Below, piece after piece: positions 43,901 through 53,548 of a DNA stretch of 64,000 nucleotides. Both the position numbers and the translations under genes were made by a program. How positions within the stretch are numbered: the first letter of the stretch is position 1; every line of letters starts with the position of its first letter. Below the pieces are notes generated by a model. That model was given only the letters and a program-made list of their open reading frames with translations, searched no databases and was not told the DNA's origin. Origin of the DNA: Microbacteriaceae bacterium VKM Ac-2854 (lineage in GTDB: Bacteria; Actinomycetota; Actinomycetes; Actinomycetales; Microbacteriaceae); NCBI GenBank assembly GCA_013205085.1, contig JABMLH010000005.1, forward strand, positions 14,915 through 78,914, given 5' to 3'.

Positions 43901-44824
43901 CTAACCGCGGACCGCGGACAGGCGGGCGACGCGGCGTCGCGCAGCGCGTTCGCTCGGTGAGACGGTGCCGAGGGTGAGCCGCAGCGCGGCGAAGAGCACG
44001 CGGTTGGCGGTGATCGCCGGCCAGCGCGGGCGGCGCAGCCCGAGCAGCAGCCGGTACTCCTCGGGCAGAGAGGCGACCGCGCCGCCGAACAGGATGCGAT
44101 AGGCGATCCGCGGCGTGTCCGGCAGCCGGAGATCGCGTAGGAAGCGCACCGCCTCCGCGGTGCGTTCGTCGGCTCGGAACTCGCCCGCGAATCCGGCGAG
44201 CTGCGCGCGCAGCTCCGCTTCGCTCGTCGGCGGATCGAGGACACCGAGCAGGCGCCCCGACTCCGCCCACTCCCGTACGTACGCGTCAGCGCCGCCGGGG
44301 ATCGGCCCGCCCCAGACCCGGTGGGCCCCGAGGAACGCCTCGGTGAACGCATCGTGCACCCAGAGCAGCAGGTGCGGATCGCGGGCCGAGTACGCCCGCT
44401 CCGCTCCCCCGGCGTCGACGTAGTCGCCCGTCACCCGGTCGTGGATGCCGCTGACGTGCCGCGCCGCCGCCTCCGCCTCCGCGGTGTCGCCGAAGGTCGT
44501 CGTCAGCACCCAGCGCACCGTGTTGTCGAGCCGGCCGACCGGATCCTCCCGATAGCGGGAGTGGTCGTGCACGCCGGCCATCGCGCCGGCCTGCAGCGTC
44601 TGCATCAGCAGCGCGCGGATGCCGGCCACCATCGTGATGCTGGTGCCGTTCACCGCCCACACCGCGCTGCCGGGGCCGAAGAGGCCGAGGTCTGCGCCGT
44701 TCTCGAAGTCGAGCATCCACGGCGGATGGGCGGGCGGCGCCGGCCGTCGGCCACCGTTGCGCAACCGGCCGATCAGCCGGCCGAGGGGCGGCCGGCGATG
44801 CGCACTCTCGGGCACGACACTCAT
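43901..44824 (-). CDS. MpaB-like oxygenase (DUF2236)
   Basis: A protein of 307 residues of the DUF2236/MpaB family, which includes latex-clearing-type haem oxygenases. Family features seen are FGPGSAVWAVNGTSITMVAGI, GVHDHSRYREDPVGRL, VHDAFTEAFLGAHRV and LPEEYRLLLGLRRP. There is no signal peptide. The substrate is unknown. Its start overlaps the stop of the SNF2 helicase gene (ATGA at 44821-44824), so it is the second gene of that transcript. Confidence 0.85.
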   Translation of the reverse strand: MSVVPESAHRRPPLGRLIGRLRNGGRRPAPPAHPPWMLDFENGADLGLFGPGSAVWAVNGTSITMVAGIRALLMQTLQAGAMAGVHDHSRYREDPVGRLDNTVRWVLTTTFGDTAEAEAAARHVSGIHDRVTGDYVDAGGAERAYSARDPHLLLWVHDAFTEAFLGAHRVWGGPIPGGADAYVREWAESGRLLGVLDPPTSEAELRAQLAGFAGEFRADERTAEAVRFLRDLRLPDTPRIAYRILFGGAVASLPEEYRLLLGLRRPRWPAITANRVLFAALRLTLGTVSPSERAARRRVARLSAVRG

Positions 44825-47808
44825 TCCAGCAACCCGCGGATGTCATCCTCCGTGAGCGGCTCGGCGAAGGGCTCGCCCTCGTCGAGCAGCGAACTCGTCA
44901 GCGCCTTCTTGCGCTCCTTGAGCTTCATGATCTTCTCCTCGATCGTGCCCGCCGCCACGAGCCGGTACACGTTCACCCGGCGATCCTGCCCGATCCGGTG
45001 GGCGCGGTCCACGGCTTGCTCTTCCGCGGCCGGGTTCCACCAGGGGTCGAGGATGAAGACGTGATCGGCCTCCGTGAGCGTGAGGCCGAAGCCGCCGGCC
45101 TTCAGGCTGATCAGGAAGACCGGCGCCGCGCCGGTGCGGAAACGCTCGACCACCCCGGCGCGGTCGCGGGTCGTGCCGTCCAGCCGCACGAACGGGATGC
45201 CGTGCTCCGTCAGCCGCGCCGACGCCCGATCCAGGAACGAGGTGAAGGTGCTGAACACCAGCGCGCGCTTGCCCTCCGCGACCACCTCGTCGAGCTGCTC
45301 GAGCAAGGCGTCGAGCTTGGCCGAGGGGATGTCGCTCGCATCCGGGTCCACCAGCGAAGCATCGAGGCTGAGCATCCGCAGCAGTGTCAGCGAGCGGAAG
45401 ACCACGAAGTTGTCGCGGTGCTCCCCGTCGGCCAGCAGGCGCAGCAGCTTCTGCCGCTCGCGCTGCAGGTAGGTGTCGTAGAGCACCTGGTGCCGCGGAT
45501 CGAGCGCCACCTCGAGCACCTGCTCCTGCTTCTCGGGCAGCTCCGGCGCGACGAGTTCCTTGGTGCGCCGCAGCAGGAACGGGCGGATGCGCGTCCGCAG
45601 CCGCGTCAGGCGCTCGGCGGCGGCCTGCGCCTCCGTTCTGGTGCGTCCGCGCGAGTAGTCGGGGCCCTTCAGACCCTGCGGCTCGGCGTGCTCGATGGGG
45701 CGCAGGTACTCGTCGCGGAAGCGGCGCAACGGCGGCAGCAGGCCGGGCGCCACCACGGCGAGGATCGCCCAGAGATCGAGCAGACTGTTCTCGACCGGGG
45801 TGCCCGTGAGCGCGAGTGTGAACGGCGTGCCGAGATCGCGGGCGCTCTCATGGGCCAGCGATCCCGGATTCTTCACGAACTGCGCCTCATCGAGCACCAG
45901 CCCGGCCCAGTCTCGGGCGCGGAAGCCCTGCGGATCGGCGCGGAACAGCGCGTACGAGACGATCACGAGCCCGGCGTCCTCCGGTAGCGAGCCGAGGGAG
46001 CCGCGGCCGGCGGACGCCGTGATCGTGGCGGTGGTCGTCCCGGGCACGAATCGTGCCGCCTCCGACGCCCAGTTCGGCACCACGGAGGTGGGGGCGACGA
46101 CGAGGAACGGTCGCCGCTCGCCCTGTTCGGCAGCATGTGCCACGAGGGCGAGCGTCTGCAGCGTCTTGCCCAGGCCCATGTCGTCGGCGAGGATGCCACC
46201 GAGCCCGTGGCTCCAGAGGAAAACCAGCCATTCGAATCCGGCCTGCTGGTAGGGGCGCAGTTCGGCGTGCAGTTCCGCCGGTGCCTCGATCGGGTGCACC
46301 GGCTCGGCGAGTCCGCGCAGTGCCTCACGCCACGCGTCCGGCAGCACCGCTTCGTCCGCGAGTTCGGCCAGTTCGTCCCAGAGCGGCGCGTGGTAGCGGC
46401 TGAGGCTCGGCGTGGTCTCCCACTCGGTCAGCCCGCTCGCCTCGGTGATCAGTTCCCGCAGCCGCGAGAGCGACGGATGCGTGAGCGAGAGGTAGGACTT
46501 GTCGACCATCAGCAGCTTCGTCTGGCCTCGTGAGAGTGCGGCGAACAGCTTGCCGAAGGGCACGGTGCGGCCGTCGATCGTGACCTCGACGCCCAGGTCG
46601 AACCAGTCCGGCTTCTCCGACTCGCGCACCGTGATGGCGAGGTGCGGCTCGCAGACCAGCGCGCGGTAGTCGCCGGCGGCACCGGCCGTCTCGATCCGCA
46701 CGCCCGGCAGCGCGCGAACGGCCGGCAGCACTTCGACCGTGAACTGCGCCGTATCGGCGCCGCGCAACACGGTGGCCTGCTCGAGGTCGATCGCGCCGAC
46801 CAACTCCTCGGCGGCGGCGAGCGTGGTCGCCTCCGCCGCCTCCCGGGCGGCGTCGTCACTGCGGTCGATCGCGCCGACCCGATCCCCCGGGCGGTCCCAG
46901 CGCCAACTCAGCCGCACGACGTCGCGCGGCTCGTAGCGCGCCGTCAGCACGAGGGCCGGCGGCGGCGGAGCGGGCAGGAGCACGCTCTCATCCGTGCTCG
47001 CCACCGCGAAGCCGCGTCGCAACGCTGGCAGGTGCTCGCGGAAGAACTCGACGGATTCGGCAGAGGGAACCGCGAATCCGTCGGGGTGTGCGAGCGCGCG
47101 TCGCTCCTGCGCGGTGAGGGCGAGAGCGGTCGGGGCGAGGGTGATCGACGGCGCCGGGTCGAAGCCGTAACGGTAGACGCCGTGATCGGCGATCGCCCCC
47201 GCGTCCAGCAGGGGCACCGAGACTCCGTCGATGCCGAGCGTCGGGGTGAAGCGCAGTGAACCCTCACCCCGGCTCGCGTCGAGGGTGAACCGGGCCTGCC
47301 GGCCCAGCGTGACCCGCGCGTCCTTCGCGCTGCCGACCAGCACGATGCCCAACGGTTCCGTCTGCGCGAGCAGGCTCCACACCAGCGGGCTGGCGTAGTC
47401 GTCGAGGAAGATCCAGTCAGGATCCTGACCCAGGTGCACGGTACGGGTGGCGGCATACAGGGCGGCAAACTCGGCGAACCAGCGCTGGTGCCCCGGATGC
47501 AGATTGAGCCGGTGGGTCTGGAAGTTCAACGACTTCCAGGTGACGTTCTTGCGCGTCCAGCCGCCGCCGGCACCGCGGATGACCGGGCGCGCGCCGACGC
47601 GGTAGTCGGCCCGCTCGTCGGCGTCGACGGTCTTCGCCGTCACGCGCTCCGGAGTGGGCGGACGCCACGCGTCCGTGCCTTTGCGCACGAGCCGGAGCAC
47701 CTCGAGTTGCAGGCCGATGGAGGTCAGCGCGCCCTCGGCCGGGTCGGCGGTGCGAGTCAGCTCTCCGACGGCGGAACGCCAGTCGGGCGGCGACGAGGTG
47801 GAAGGCAT
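44821..47808 (-). CDS. SNF2-family helicase/ATPase
   Basis: A protein of 995 residues. The SNF2 core lies in the second half: Walker A DDMGLGKT, motif II LVLDEAQFVKNP, TGTPVENSLLDLW, and the C-terminal motifs LISLKAGGFGLTLTEADHVF and AVDRAHRIGQDRRVNVYRL. The first ~480 residues resemble the N-terminal region of bacterial SNF2 proteins with a SWIM-associated partner, but I see no SWIM Cys/His motif. It translocates on double-stranded DNA, probably in repair or transcription. Start ATG 47808 (or GTG 47811). It is divergent from the epimerase gene. Confidence 0.9.
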   Translation of the reverse strand: MPSTSSPPDWRSAVGELTRTADPAEGALTSIGLQLEVLRLVRKGTDAWRPPTPERVTAKTVDADERADYRVGARPVIRGAGGGWTRKNVTWKSLNFQTHRLNLHPGHQRWFAEFAALYAATRTVHLGQDPDWIFLDDYASPLVWSLLAQTEPLGIVLVGSAKDARVTLGRQARFTLDASRGEGSLRFTPTLGIDGVSVPLLDAGAIADHGVYRYGFDPAPSITLAPTALALTAQERRALAHPDGFAVPSAESVEFFREHLPALRRGFAVASTDESVLLPAPPPPALVLTARYEPRDVVRLSWRWDRPGDRVGAIDRSDDAAREAAEATTLAAAEELVGAIDLEQATVLRGADTAQFTVEVLPAVRALPGVRIETAGAAGDYRALVCEPHLAITVRESEKPDWFDLGVEVTIDGRTVPFGKLFAALSRGQTKLLMVDKSYLSLTHPSLSRLRELITEASGLTEWETTPSLSRYHAPLWDELAELADEAVLPDAWREALRGLAEPVHPIEAPAELHAELRPYQQAGFEWLVFLWSHGLGGILADDMGLGKTLQTLALVAHAAEQGERRPFLVVAPTSVVPNWASEAARFVPGTTTATITASAGRGSLGSLPEDAGLVIVSYALFRADPQGFRARDWAGLVLDEAQFVKNPGSLAHESARDLGTPFTLALTGTPVENSLLDLWAILAVVAPGLLPPLRRFRDEYLRPIEHAEPQGLKGPDYSRGRTRTEAQAAAERLTRLRTRIRPFLLRRTKELVAPELPEKQEQVLEVALDPRHQVLYDTYLQRERQKLLRLLADGEHRDNFVVFRSLTLLRMLSLDASLVDPDASDIPSAKLDALLEQLDEVVAEGKRALVFSTFTSFLDRASARLTEHGIPFVRLDGTTRDRAGVVERFRTGAAPVFLISLKAGGFGLTLTEADHVFILDPWWNPAAEEQAVDRAHRIGQDRRVNVYRLVAAGTIEEKIMKLKERKKALTSSLLDEGEPFAEPLTEDDIRGLLE

Positions 47809-47864
47809 CACCCCATGCTCTCACCGAGCACCGACACGGCGAGTGGAGGGTCCAGAATCGAGGC

Positions 47865-48728
47865 ATGACGAATGAGACGTACACCCTGGGATCGGCCGCG
47901 CTCAGCCTCACGGTCGCGACGCACGGCGCCGAGCTGACCTCGCTGCGTGACGCGGCGGGCACGGAGTTCCTCTGGCAGGCCGGGCCGGAGTGGCGACGTC
48001 ACGCGCCCGTGCTCTTCCCGATCATCGGCCGGGTGCCGGAGGACACCATCCAGCACAACGGCAGCCGCTACGAGCTGCGCCAGCACGGCTTCGCGCGCGA
48101 CCGCGAGTTCGCGCTCGCGGGCATCGCGGCCGACGAGGCCGTGTTCCGGCTGGAGAGCGACGACGAGACCCGAGCGAAGTGGCCGTTCGACTTCGCGCTG
48201 ATCATCGCCTACGCCGTCACGGATGCGAGCGTGCGGATCACGCAGACGGTCGAGAACACCGGCTCCGTCCCTTTCGGCGCCTCCGTGGGCAATCACCCCG
48301 CGTTCGGTTACCCGTTGCCGGGAGCGACCGGAGCGCACCGCGTCGAGTTCTCGCAGCCCGAACCGGAGGGCTTCAAGCGCGCGCCCGAGAACCTGCTGCT
48401 GCCCACGTCGTACGCCGCCCCGTTCGTCGACGGTGCGCTGCCGGTGGACGAGGCGCTCTTCGAGGACGGGGTGCTGATCTTCGACGAGCCCAAGCGCCGC
48501 ACGGTGCGCCTGAGCGCCGAAGGCGCGACCCCGATCACGATCGACACGGGCGACTTCGACGTGATCGGCGTGTGGAAGCCGGTCGACGCACCGTTCCTCT
48601 GCCTGGAACCGTGGCGCAGCATCCCCACTCCAGACGGCTGGAACGGCGACATCATCGACAAGCCCGCCCAGTTCACCCTGCAGCCCGGCGAGTCGAGGGC
48701 CTTCTCCTACAGCATCACGCTCGGCTAG
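47865..48728 (+). CDS. Aldose 1-epimerase-family protein
   Basis: A galactose mutarotase-like beta-sandwich protein of 287 residues. Conserved features are LFPIIGRVPEDTIQHNG, LRQHGFARDREF, VGNHPAFGYPLP with a catalytic His, and a late acidic region SIPTPDGWNGDI. It is closest to the LacX/YeaD-like group acting on hexose or hexose phosphate anomers. No sugar pathway gene is adjacent. A TGACAACC-family hairpin follows the stop by about 25 bases. Confidence 0.85.
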   Translation: MTNETYTLGSAALSLTVATHGAELTSLRDAAGTEFLWQAGPEWRRHAPVLFPIIGRVPEDTIQHNGSRYELRQHGFARDREFALAGIAADEAVFRLESDDETRAKWPFDFALIIAYAVTDASVRITQTVENTGSVPFGASVGNHPAFGYPLPGATGAHRVEFSQPEPEGFKRAPENLLLPTSYAAPFVDGALPVDEALFEDGVLIFDEPKRRTVRLSAEGATPITIDTGDFDVIGVWKPVDAPFLCLEPWRSIPTPDGWNGDIIDKPAQFTLQPGESRAFSYSITLG

Positions 48729-48752
48729 ACGGAAATCTGTCGCGCCGACGCG

Positions 48753-48805
48753 AGGGGTTGTCCTTTCCTCCTGCGAGCTCTGCGAGTGGGAGGAAATGAC
48801 AACCC
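48753..48805 (+). repeat. TGACAACC-family hairpin
   Basis: GGGGTTGTCCTTTCCTCC (48753-48770) pairs with 48788-48805 at 17 of 18 positions. The loop TGCGAGCTCTGCGAG is the same as in the repeats at 1-188. A right arm only (GACGAAGTGACAACCCC) follows near 48900-48917. The gap of about 200 bp to the convergent Ppx/GppA gene is otherwise without features. Confidence 0.8.
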
Positions 48806-48935
48806 CGAGTGCCGGTTGCACCTCCCCGCGACGCGCGAAGCGCCGTCGCGAGAAGTGCACGCCCTCAGCACCGCTGCGAATGCAACGGGCCGCCGGAGCG
48901 CGGGACGAAGTGACAACCCCTCGTCACCGCACCCC

Positions 48936-49883
48936 TCACACCACGGGCACAACGCCCGACGTCAGGTGATCGAAGCGCCGCAGGATGAGCCCCTCGCGGG
49001 TGGCCCACGGACAGATCTGCAGGGTGTCGACGTCCAGCGCCTCCATCGCCGCCTCGGCGACCAGCGCGCCCGCCAGCAGTTGAGGCGCACGCATCTCGGA
49101 GACGCCGGGTAGCGCCGCGCGATCCTCCGCACGGATGGCCGCCAGGCGCGAGGCCCACAGCCGGAGGTCGATCAGGTGCAGTTCGCGCTTGACGAGCGGC
49201 CCGGCCGCGCGCGGTGCCGCGCCGGTGATCCGCGACAGCGAGCGGAAGGTCTTCGACGTGCCGGCCACCAGATCGGGCCGCCCCAGGGCTGCGAGTTGCG
49301 CGACGGGCTCGGCCAGCACCGAGCGGATGTGCTTGCGCGCCGACTTGATGCTGGTGGCGCTGGCCGGATCGCCCACGAGCAGATCGCGCGTGACCCGGCC
49401 CGCGCCCAGCGGCACCGACAGCGCCAGTTCGGGGTGCTCGTCGGCCCCCATCGAGAGCTCGAACGAGCCGCCGCCGATGTCGAGGTCGAGGATCGTGCCG
49501 ACGCCCCAGCCGAACCAGCGGCGAACCGCGAGGAACGTCGCGGCCGCCTCCGCCGGCCCGCCGAGTTCCTCCAGGTGCACTCCGGTCTCGGCGTGTACGC
49601 GCTGCAGGACGGCCTCGCCGTTACCGGCCTCGCGGATGGCGGAGGTCGCGAACGCGAGGAAGTCCTCGGTCTCGTGCTCGGTCGCGAACGCCCGAGCCTC
49701 GATCACGAAGTCGATCAGCTCGCGCTGACCCTGCTCGTTGATGTCGCCCCACTCGTCGAGGTACGCCACCAGTTGCAGACTGCGCTTGTGCGAGCGGTAC
49801 GGCACGGGCCGCGCGCCCGGATGTGCGTCGAGGAGGAGCAGGTGAACCGTGTTCGAACCGATGTCGAGAACGCCGAGCCGCAT
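48936..49883 (-). CDS. Ppx/GppA-family phosphatase
   Basis: A protein of 315 residues with the ASKHA fold. The first phosphate loop is GVLDIGSNTVHLLLLD, the second DLDIGGGSFELSMG, and the catalytic Glu is in TSAIREAGNGE. Members hydrolyse polyphosphate or convert pppGpp to ppGpp; the length fits the short actinobacterial Ppx form, of which one type has weak activity. It is convergent with the epimerase gene and divergent from DUF222 copy 3. Confidence 0.9.
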   Translation of the reverse strand: MRLGVLDIGSNTVHLLLLDAHPGARPVPYRSHKRSLQLVAYLDEWGDINEQGQRELIDFVIEARAFATEHETEDFLAFATSAIREAGNGEAVLQRVHAETGVHLEELGGPAEAAATFLAVRRWFGWGVGTILDLDIGGGSFELSMGADEHPELALSVPLGAGRVTRDLLVGDPASATSIKSARKHIRSVLAEPVAQLAALGRPDLVAGTSKTFRSLSRITGAAPRAAGPLVKRELHLIDLRLWASRLAAIRAEDRAALPGVSEMRAPQLLAGALVAEAAMEALDVDTLQICPWATREGLILRRFDHLTSGVVPVV

Positions 49884-50034
49884 GTTCCGAGGTTAGGGCA
49901 CGAGGCGAGTGCTCCGGTGCCGGTGCCGCTCCGGAAGGGAGTCCGCTCCTCCACAGGCCCGGTTTCGGGGTGAGTTGTCCCGTTCCGGGGCTGGAGCCGC
50001 GTTCGATGTCAGAGGTACCGCATACCGTATGCGT

Positions 50035-51654
50035 ATGGCATCTTCGTTCACTCCCACACCGCTCACCGAGCAGGTCGGCACCGCCCGCACCGCCCTCGGC
50101 ACCGCGGTGCACACCGCGTTCGTCGCGGTCTGCGGGATGCGACGAGCGGAGGACGCGGTCGCGTTCGCGATCATCGCCGAAGAGATCCTCCGCTCCGCTC
50201 AGGCGCTGACCATCGCCGCAGCGGCCGGCCTGGTGGAGGCGCGGGCGCACGAGGAGTACCAGCTGCGAAACGCCGCGGCGGTGTTGAACGTGGTGTGCCG
50301 GGTCGGCTCGTCGGAGGCGAAGCGGCGGGTGCAGCTCGCCGGCCAGGTCCAGCCCCGGGTGACTCTGCACGGCGAACCCCTCGCCGCGAAGCTGCCCGCG
50401 CTCGCGGCCGCGGTGCGCGCGGGTGAGGTCACCGCCGCATCCGCGCACCGGGTCGCGGTGACGGACGCGAGGATCGCCACCGTCGTCACCGAGGAGGCCC
50501 GGAAGGCGCTGATCTCGGGGTTGTTGGAGATCGCTCGCACGGAGGACGACGCGTTCGTGACCGTCTGCGCGAAGCGGACCATCGAGGACGCCCACCCGGA
50601 TGGCACCGAACCGAGCGATGCGATCTTGCGGATGCGGCAGGGGATCACGTTCGGGATCGAGCGGGACGGGTTGATCCCGTTCTCCGGGTGCATGACCCGC
50701 CTGCAGTACGAGACCGTGCTCTCCACGATCGGCACGTTCACCAACCCGCGCCTGCAGCAGCCGAACACCGGCTGCGACGACGCAATGACCGAAGGAGAGA
50801 ACACCGAACCAGCATCCGACGTGATCGTTGACCCGGGAGACGGCGGCGAGGCGATCCTCGTGAACGTCACCGGCCGCACCCGCCCCCAACTGCTGCTCGA
50901 CGGGCTCGTCGCCACGTGTGAACTCGCGTCCCGCACCGGCCGGCTGCCGCGCAACGGCGGCGTCCGACCGACCGTGATCGTGACCGTTCCGTTCGAGGAG
51001 CTGCGCGAGCGGCTCGGCACGGCCGAGACGACGTTCGCGGGCCCGGTGCCTGCGGGGCGGATCCGTCAGCTCGCGTGCGACGCGAACATCCTCCCCGTTG
51101 TCCTCGGTTCCGACGGGCAGGTCCTGGACGCGGGCGTCGAGAAGCGCCTCGTCGAGGGCCCGCTGCGCAAGATCCTCATCGCCCGCGACGGGGGTTGCGC
51201 GTTCCCGCAGTGCGATCTTCCCGCCAATTGGGCGGATGCGCATCACGTGATCCACTGGGCTGACGGTGGCCCGACCACCCTCGAGAACACCGTCCTGCTC
51301 TGCCGCCAACACCACACCCTGGTGCACCACTCGGCGTGGAAGATCGTGATGCGCGACGGCATCCCGTACTTCGTGCCACCGTGGCAGATCGACCCGCACC
51401 AGACACCGCGCCGGCCTGTCCTGAGCCTGCCGAAGGGAACCAACGGCACCGCAGACCCCGGGCGGAGCAACGGTTCCGGCCCCGGAAACCCGCACCACCA
51501 CCACCGAGCCCCGACACCGGGAACCGACGCCCATGAACTGCCCGACGTCCGCCGCACCGAATGCGAATCAGCGAGAGCACTGACGACACGACCTGCTGAG
51601 CGGGGCACGCTGAGTGCAGGGCCTCCGGGCCCGAGTCGAGGGAGGCGAGCATGA
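50035..51654 (+). CDS. DUF222/13E12-family HNH endonuclease, intact copy 3
   Basis: A protein of 539 residues. The DUF222 helical region covers about 1-350. The HNH part is complete: GGCAFPQCDLPANW, DAHHVIHWADGGPTTLENT and LCRQHHTLVHH, with the HH, Asn and His expected of the site plus paired Cys for zinc. After PHQTPRR the short repeat is read in frame (LSLPKG), then a His/Pro-rich tail. It is the only one of three copies in the window with an intact site. An ATG six bases upstream is an alternative start. Its stop overlaps the start of the LuxR-type gene (ATGA), which may be chance from insertion here. The function of the family is unproved. Confidence 0.88.
   Translation: MASSFTPTPLTEQVGTARTALGTAVHTAFVAVCGMRRAEDAVAFAIIAEEILRSAQALTIAAAAGLVEARAHEEYQLRNAAAVLNVVCRVGSSEAKRRVQLAGQVQPRVTLHGEPLAAKLPALAAAVRAGEVTAASAHRVAVTDARIATVVTEEARKALISGLLEIARTEDDAFVTVCAKRTIEDAHPDGTEPSDAILRMRQGITFGIERDGLIPFSGCMTRLQYETVLSTIGTFTNPRLQQPNTGCDDAMTEGENTEPASDVIVDPGDGGEAILVNVTGRTRPQLLLDGLVATCELASRTGRLPRNGGVRPTVIVTVPFEELRERLGTAETTFAGPVPAGRIRQLACDANILPVVLGSDGQVLDAGVEKRLVEGPLRKILIARDGGCAFPQCDLPANWADAHHVIHWADGGPTTLENTVLLCRQHHTLVHHSAWKIVMRDGIPYFVPPWQIDPHQTPRRPVLSLPKGTNGTADPGRSNGSGPGNPHHHHRAPTPGTDAHELPDVRRTECESARALTTRPAERGTLSAGPPGPSRGRRA
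51415..51437. repeat. Short GGCAGGCTCAGG repeat inside DUF222 copy 3
   Basis: Complement of the element at 635-657 and 19525-19547 with one base changed. It is read in frame as LSLPKG on the plus strand. Confidence 0.8.
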
Positions 51655-53471
51655 ACGATTGGCCGATCCTTCCGCGCGATCCGATCGTGCAGCAGGTCCG
51701 TGCGATGCTGCGCACCGGCGGCCGCGGCGCGGTGCTCACCGGACCGGCTGGATCGGGACGCTCGAGCATCCTCCGGCTGGTCTCGGGAACCCGTGCGTCG
51801 GTGCTGCTACGCGCCGGCGCGCCGGTTGAGGCCGCGGTCTCCGCGCTCGCCACCGAGCGGTCAGCGCTGCTGTGCGTCGAAGAGCTGGATGCGTTGAGCG
51901 ACACCGAGCTGGACAGCATCGGCTCGGTCGTGGCCGCCCGCGACGTTGCCGTGATCGGCACCGCGAACGGGGCGGGGGTGGCCGCGCTGCTCGCGCGTCG
52001 GCACTGGCTGCGCGATCTCGGCGTCGTACCCGTGCCGCCGCTGAACGAAGAGGAGGCGGCCGTACTCTGTCGTGGACGACTCGGCGGACCGCTCGATGCC
52101 TTGACGCTGCGCCGCCTGCTCGATCTGTCCGACGGCTGGCCGCTGTACCTGCGCGAGATCGTGTCGACCAATCTCCGCGACGGGGCGCTCAACCGGCGGC
52201 ACGGATTCTGGACGGCGGATGCGCTCACGCTGCCCGCGTGGCTCGACGGCCCCGAGAATCCGCTGTCGGGCGCGCTCCCCGAGCACGCCCGGAGCCTACT
52301 CGCCGACGTCGCGGCGGCCGGCAGCATCCCGGTGACCGTCGCCCGCGAGCGCGTCGGCGATGCCGAACTCACCAGGCTCAAGGGTGACGGTTTCCTCCGC
52401 ACGGTCTCCCGCGCCGGCGCCGCAGGCGCGCAGCTGGAGCCGCCGCCCGAGCGGCGAGAGCTCCTGGCATCGCTCGCGTCGGCACCGGCTGTCGCGTTCG
52501 ATGCCGAGACGGAGCTGGTGCGAGCGGATGGCCTGCCGGTCGCCGACGCGACGGCGAGGGCGGAGCGGATGCGCGGCGACGGCCTCCATCGGCGCGACGC
52601 GCGACTCACCGCCCTCGGCACGCTGCTGCTCGCCCTGGCCCACAGCGACGCCGGGCTCCCCCACGACGCCGAACCGGCCGCGTCGGAGGCCGCCGCGCTC
52701 TTCGAACTCACGGACGATCCGGGGCTGGCAGCGCCCGCACTCGCCGTCGCCGCCCTCGCGCGCGGCTGGTGCGGCGACCGAGACGGTGCCTACGCTCTGC
52801 GCGCGGAGGCGGAGCGGCGTGCCCACGAGCACCCGACGTCGAGCTCGCATCGGCTCGGGCCGCCGGCGATCGAACTCGAACTCGTTCTCGGCCGCGCTGC
52901 GGAGGCGGCACGGCGCGCCCGCACCGCGCTGTCCGCGCATCCGCCGGAATCGACCCGGCTGCGCACCCTCGCCCTGCTCGCCCGCGCCGAGCCGAACACG
53001 CAGACCGCCACGGCACTCGCACCAGGCGGACTCGATCGGCTCTGGGCGGAGGCGCTGCTGCACGGGGACGCCGGGACGCTGGCCGACGCGGCGCGACGTC
53101 ACCTCGACGCCGGCCGCGCGCTGGCCGCCGCCGAGCTCGCGGCACTCGCGGCGGAGCGATTCCGATCCCGCGGCGAGGACGCCACAGCACGTCGGATCGA
53201 GCGCGTCGCGACCCTGGCGTTGGAGGACGCCGAGCTGAGCCGTCCGTCGCATTGGCCGGGCGGTAATGGTGTGGTGCTGACCCAGCGCGAGCGCGAGATC
53301 GCCGACCTCGTCGCGGCCGGGATCGAGACGCAGACCCTCGCCGAGCGACTGCACCTCTCCCGTCGCACCATCGAGAACCATCTGCAGCGTTGCTACCGCA
53401 AGCTCGGCGTGAACAATCGCCGCGAGCTGGCGGCCGCGCTCGGCGGCGCGCCGACCCTGCGCCTGGCCTGA
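51651..53471 (+). CDS. LuxR-type regulator with ATPase-like N terminus
   Basis: A regulator of 606 residues with LAL-like layout. The N-terminal NTPase part has LTGPAGSGRSSIL, a Walker A in which the usual Lys is Arg37, and a Walker B-like ALLCVEELDAL. The middle is Ala-rich and helical, with a TPR-like pattern. The C-terminal LuxR helix-turn-helix is LTQREREIADLVAAG then LAERLHLSRRTIENHLQ. With Arg in place of Lys, ATP hydrolysis is doubtful. It precedes the repeat protein by 212 bp on the same strand, and a perfect dyad lies in that gap, so it is the likely local regulator. Confidence 0.87.
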   Translation: MNDWPILPRDPIVQQVRAMLRTGGRGAVLTGPAGSGRSSILRLVSGTRASVLLRAGAPVEAAVSALATERSALLCVEELDALSDTELDSIGSVVAARDVAVIGTANGAGVAALLARRHWLRDLGVVPVPPLNEEEAAVLCRGRLGGPLDALTLRRLLDLSDGWPLYLREIVSTNLRDGALNRRHGFWTADALTLPAWLDGPENPLSGALPEHARSLLADVAAAGSIPVTVARERVGDAELTRLKGDGFLRTVSRAGAAGAQLEPPPERRELLASLASAPAVAFDAETELVRADGLPVADATARAERMRGDGLHRRDARLTALGTLLLALAHSDAGLPHDAEPAASEAAALFELTDDPGLAAPALAVAALARGWCGDRDGAYALRAEAERRAHEHPTSSSHRLGPPAIELELVLGRAAEAARRARTALSAHPPESTRLRTLALLARAEPNTQTATALAPGGLDRLWAEALLHGDAGTLADAARRHLDAGRALAAAELAALAAERFRSRGEDATARRIERVATLALEDAELSRPSHWPGGNGVVLTQREREIADLVAAGIETQTLAERLHLSRRTIENHLQRCYRKLGVNNRRELAAALGGAPTLRLA

Positions 53472-53548
53472 GCCCGTCGACGCCTCGGGCGACGTGTGAG
53501 TAACCCTGCCCCGCCCCACCGGCCCGCAGCACGGATCCGTCGCCAATC

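Noticed and set aside
50035-51654. Intein or homing endonuclease inserted in a host gene
   Set aside because: The HNH gene is a free-standing DUF222-type gene with no split host protein around it.
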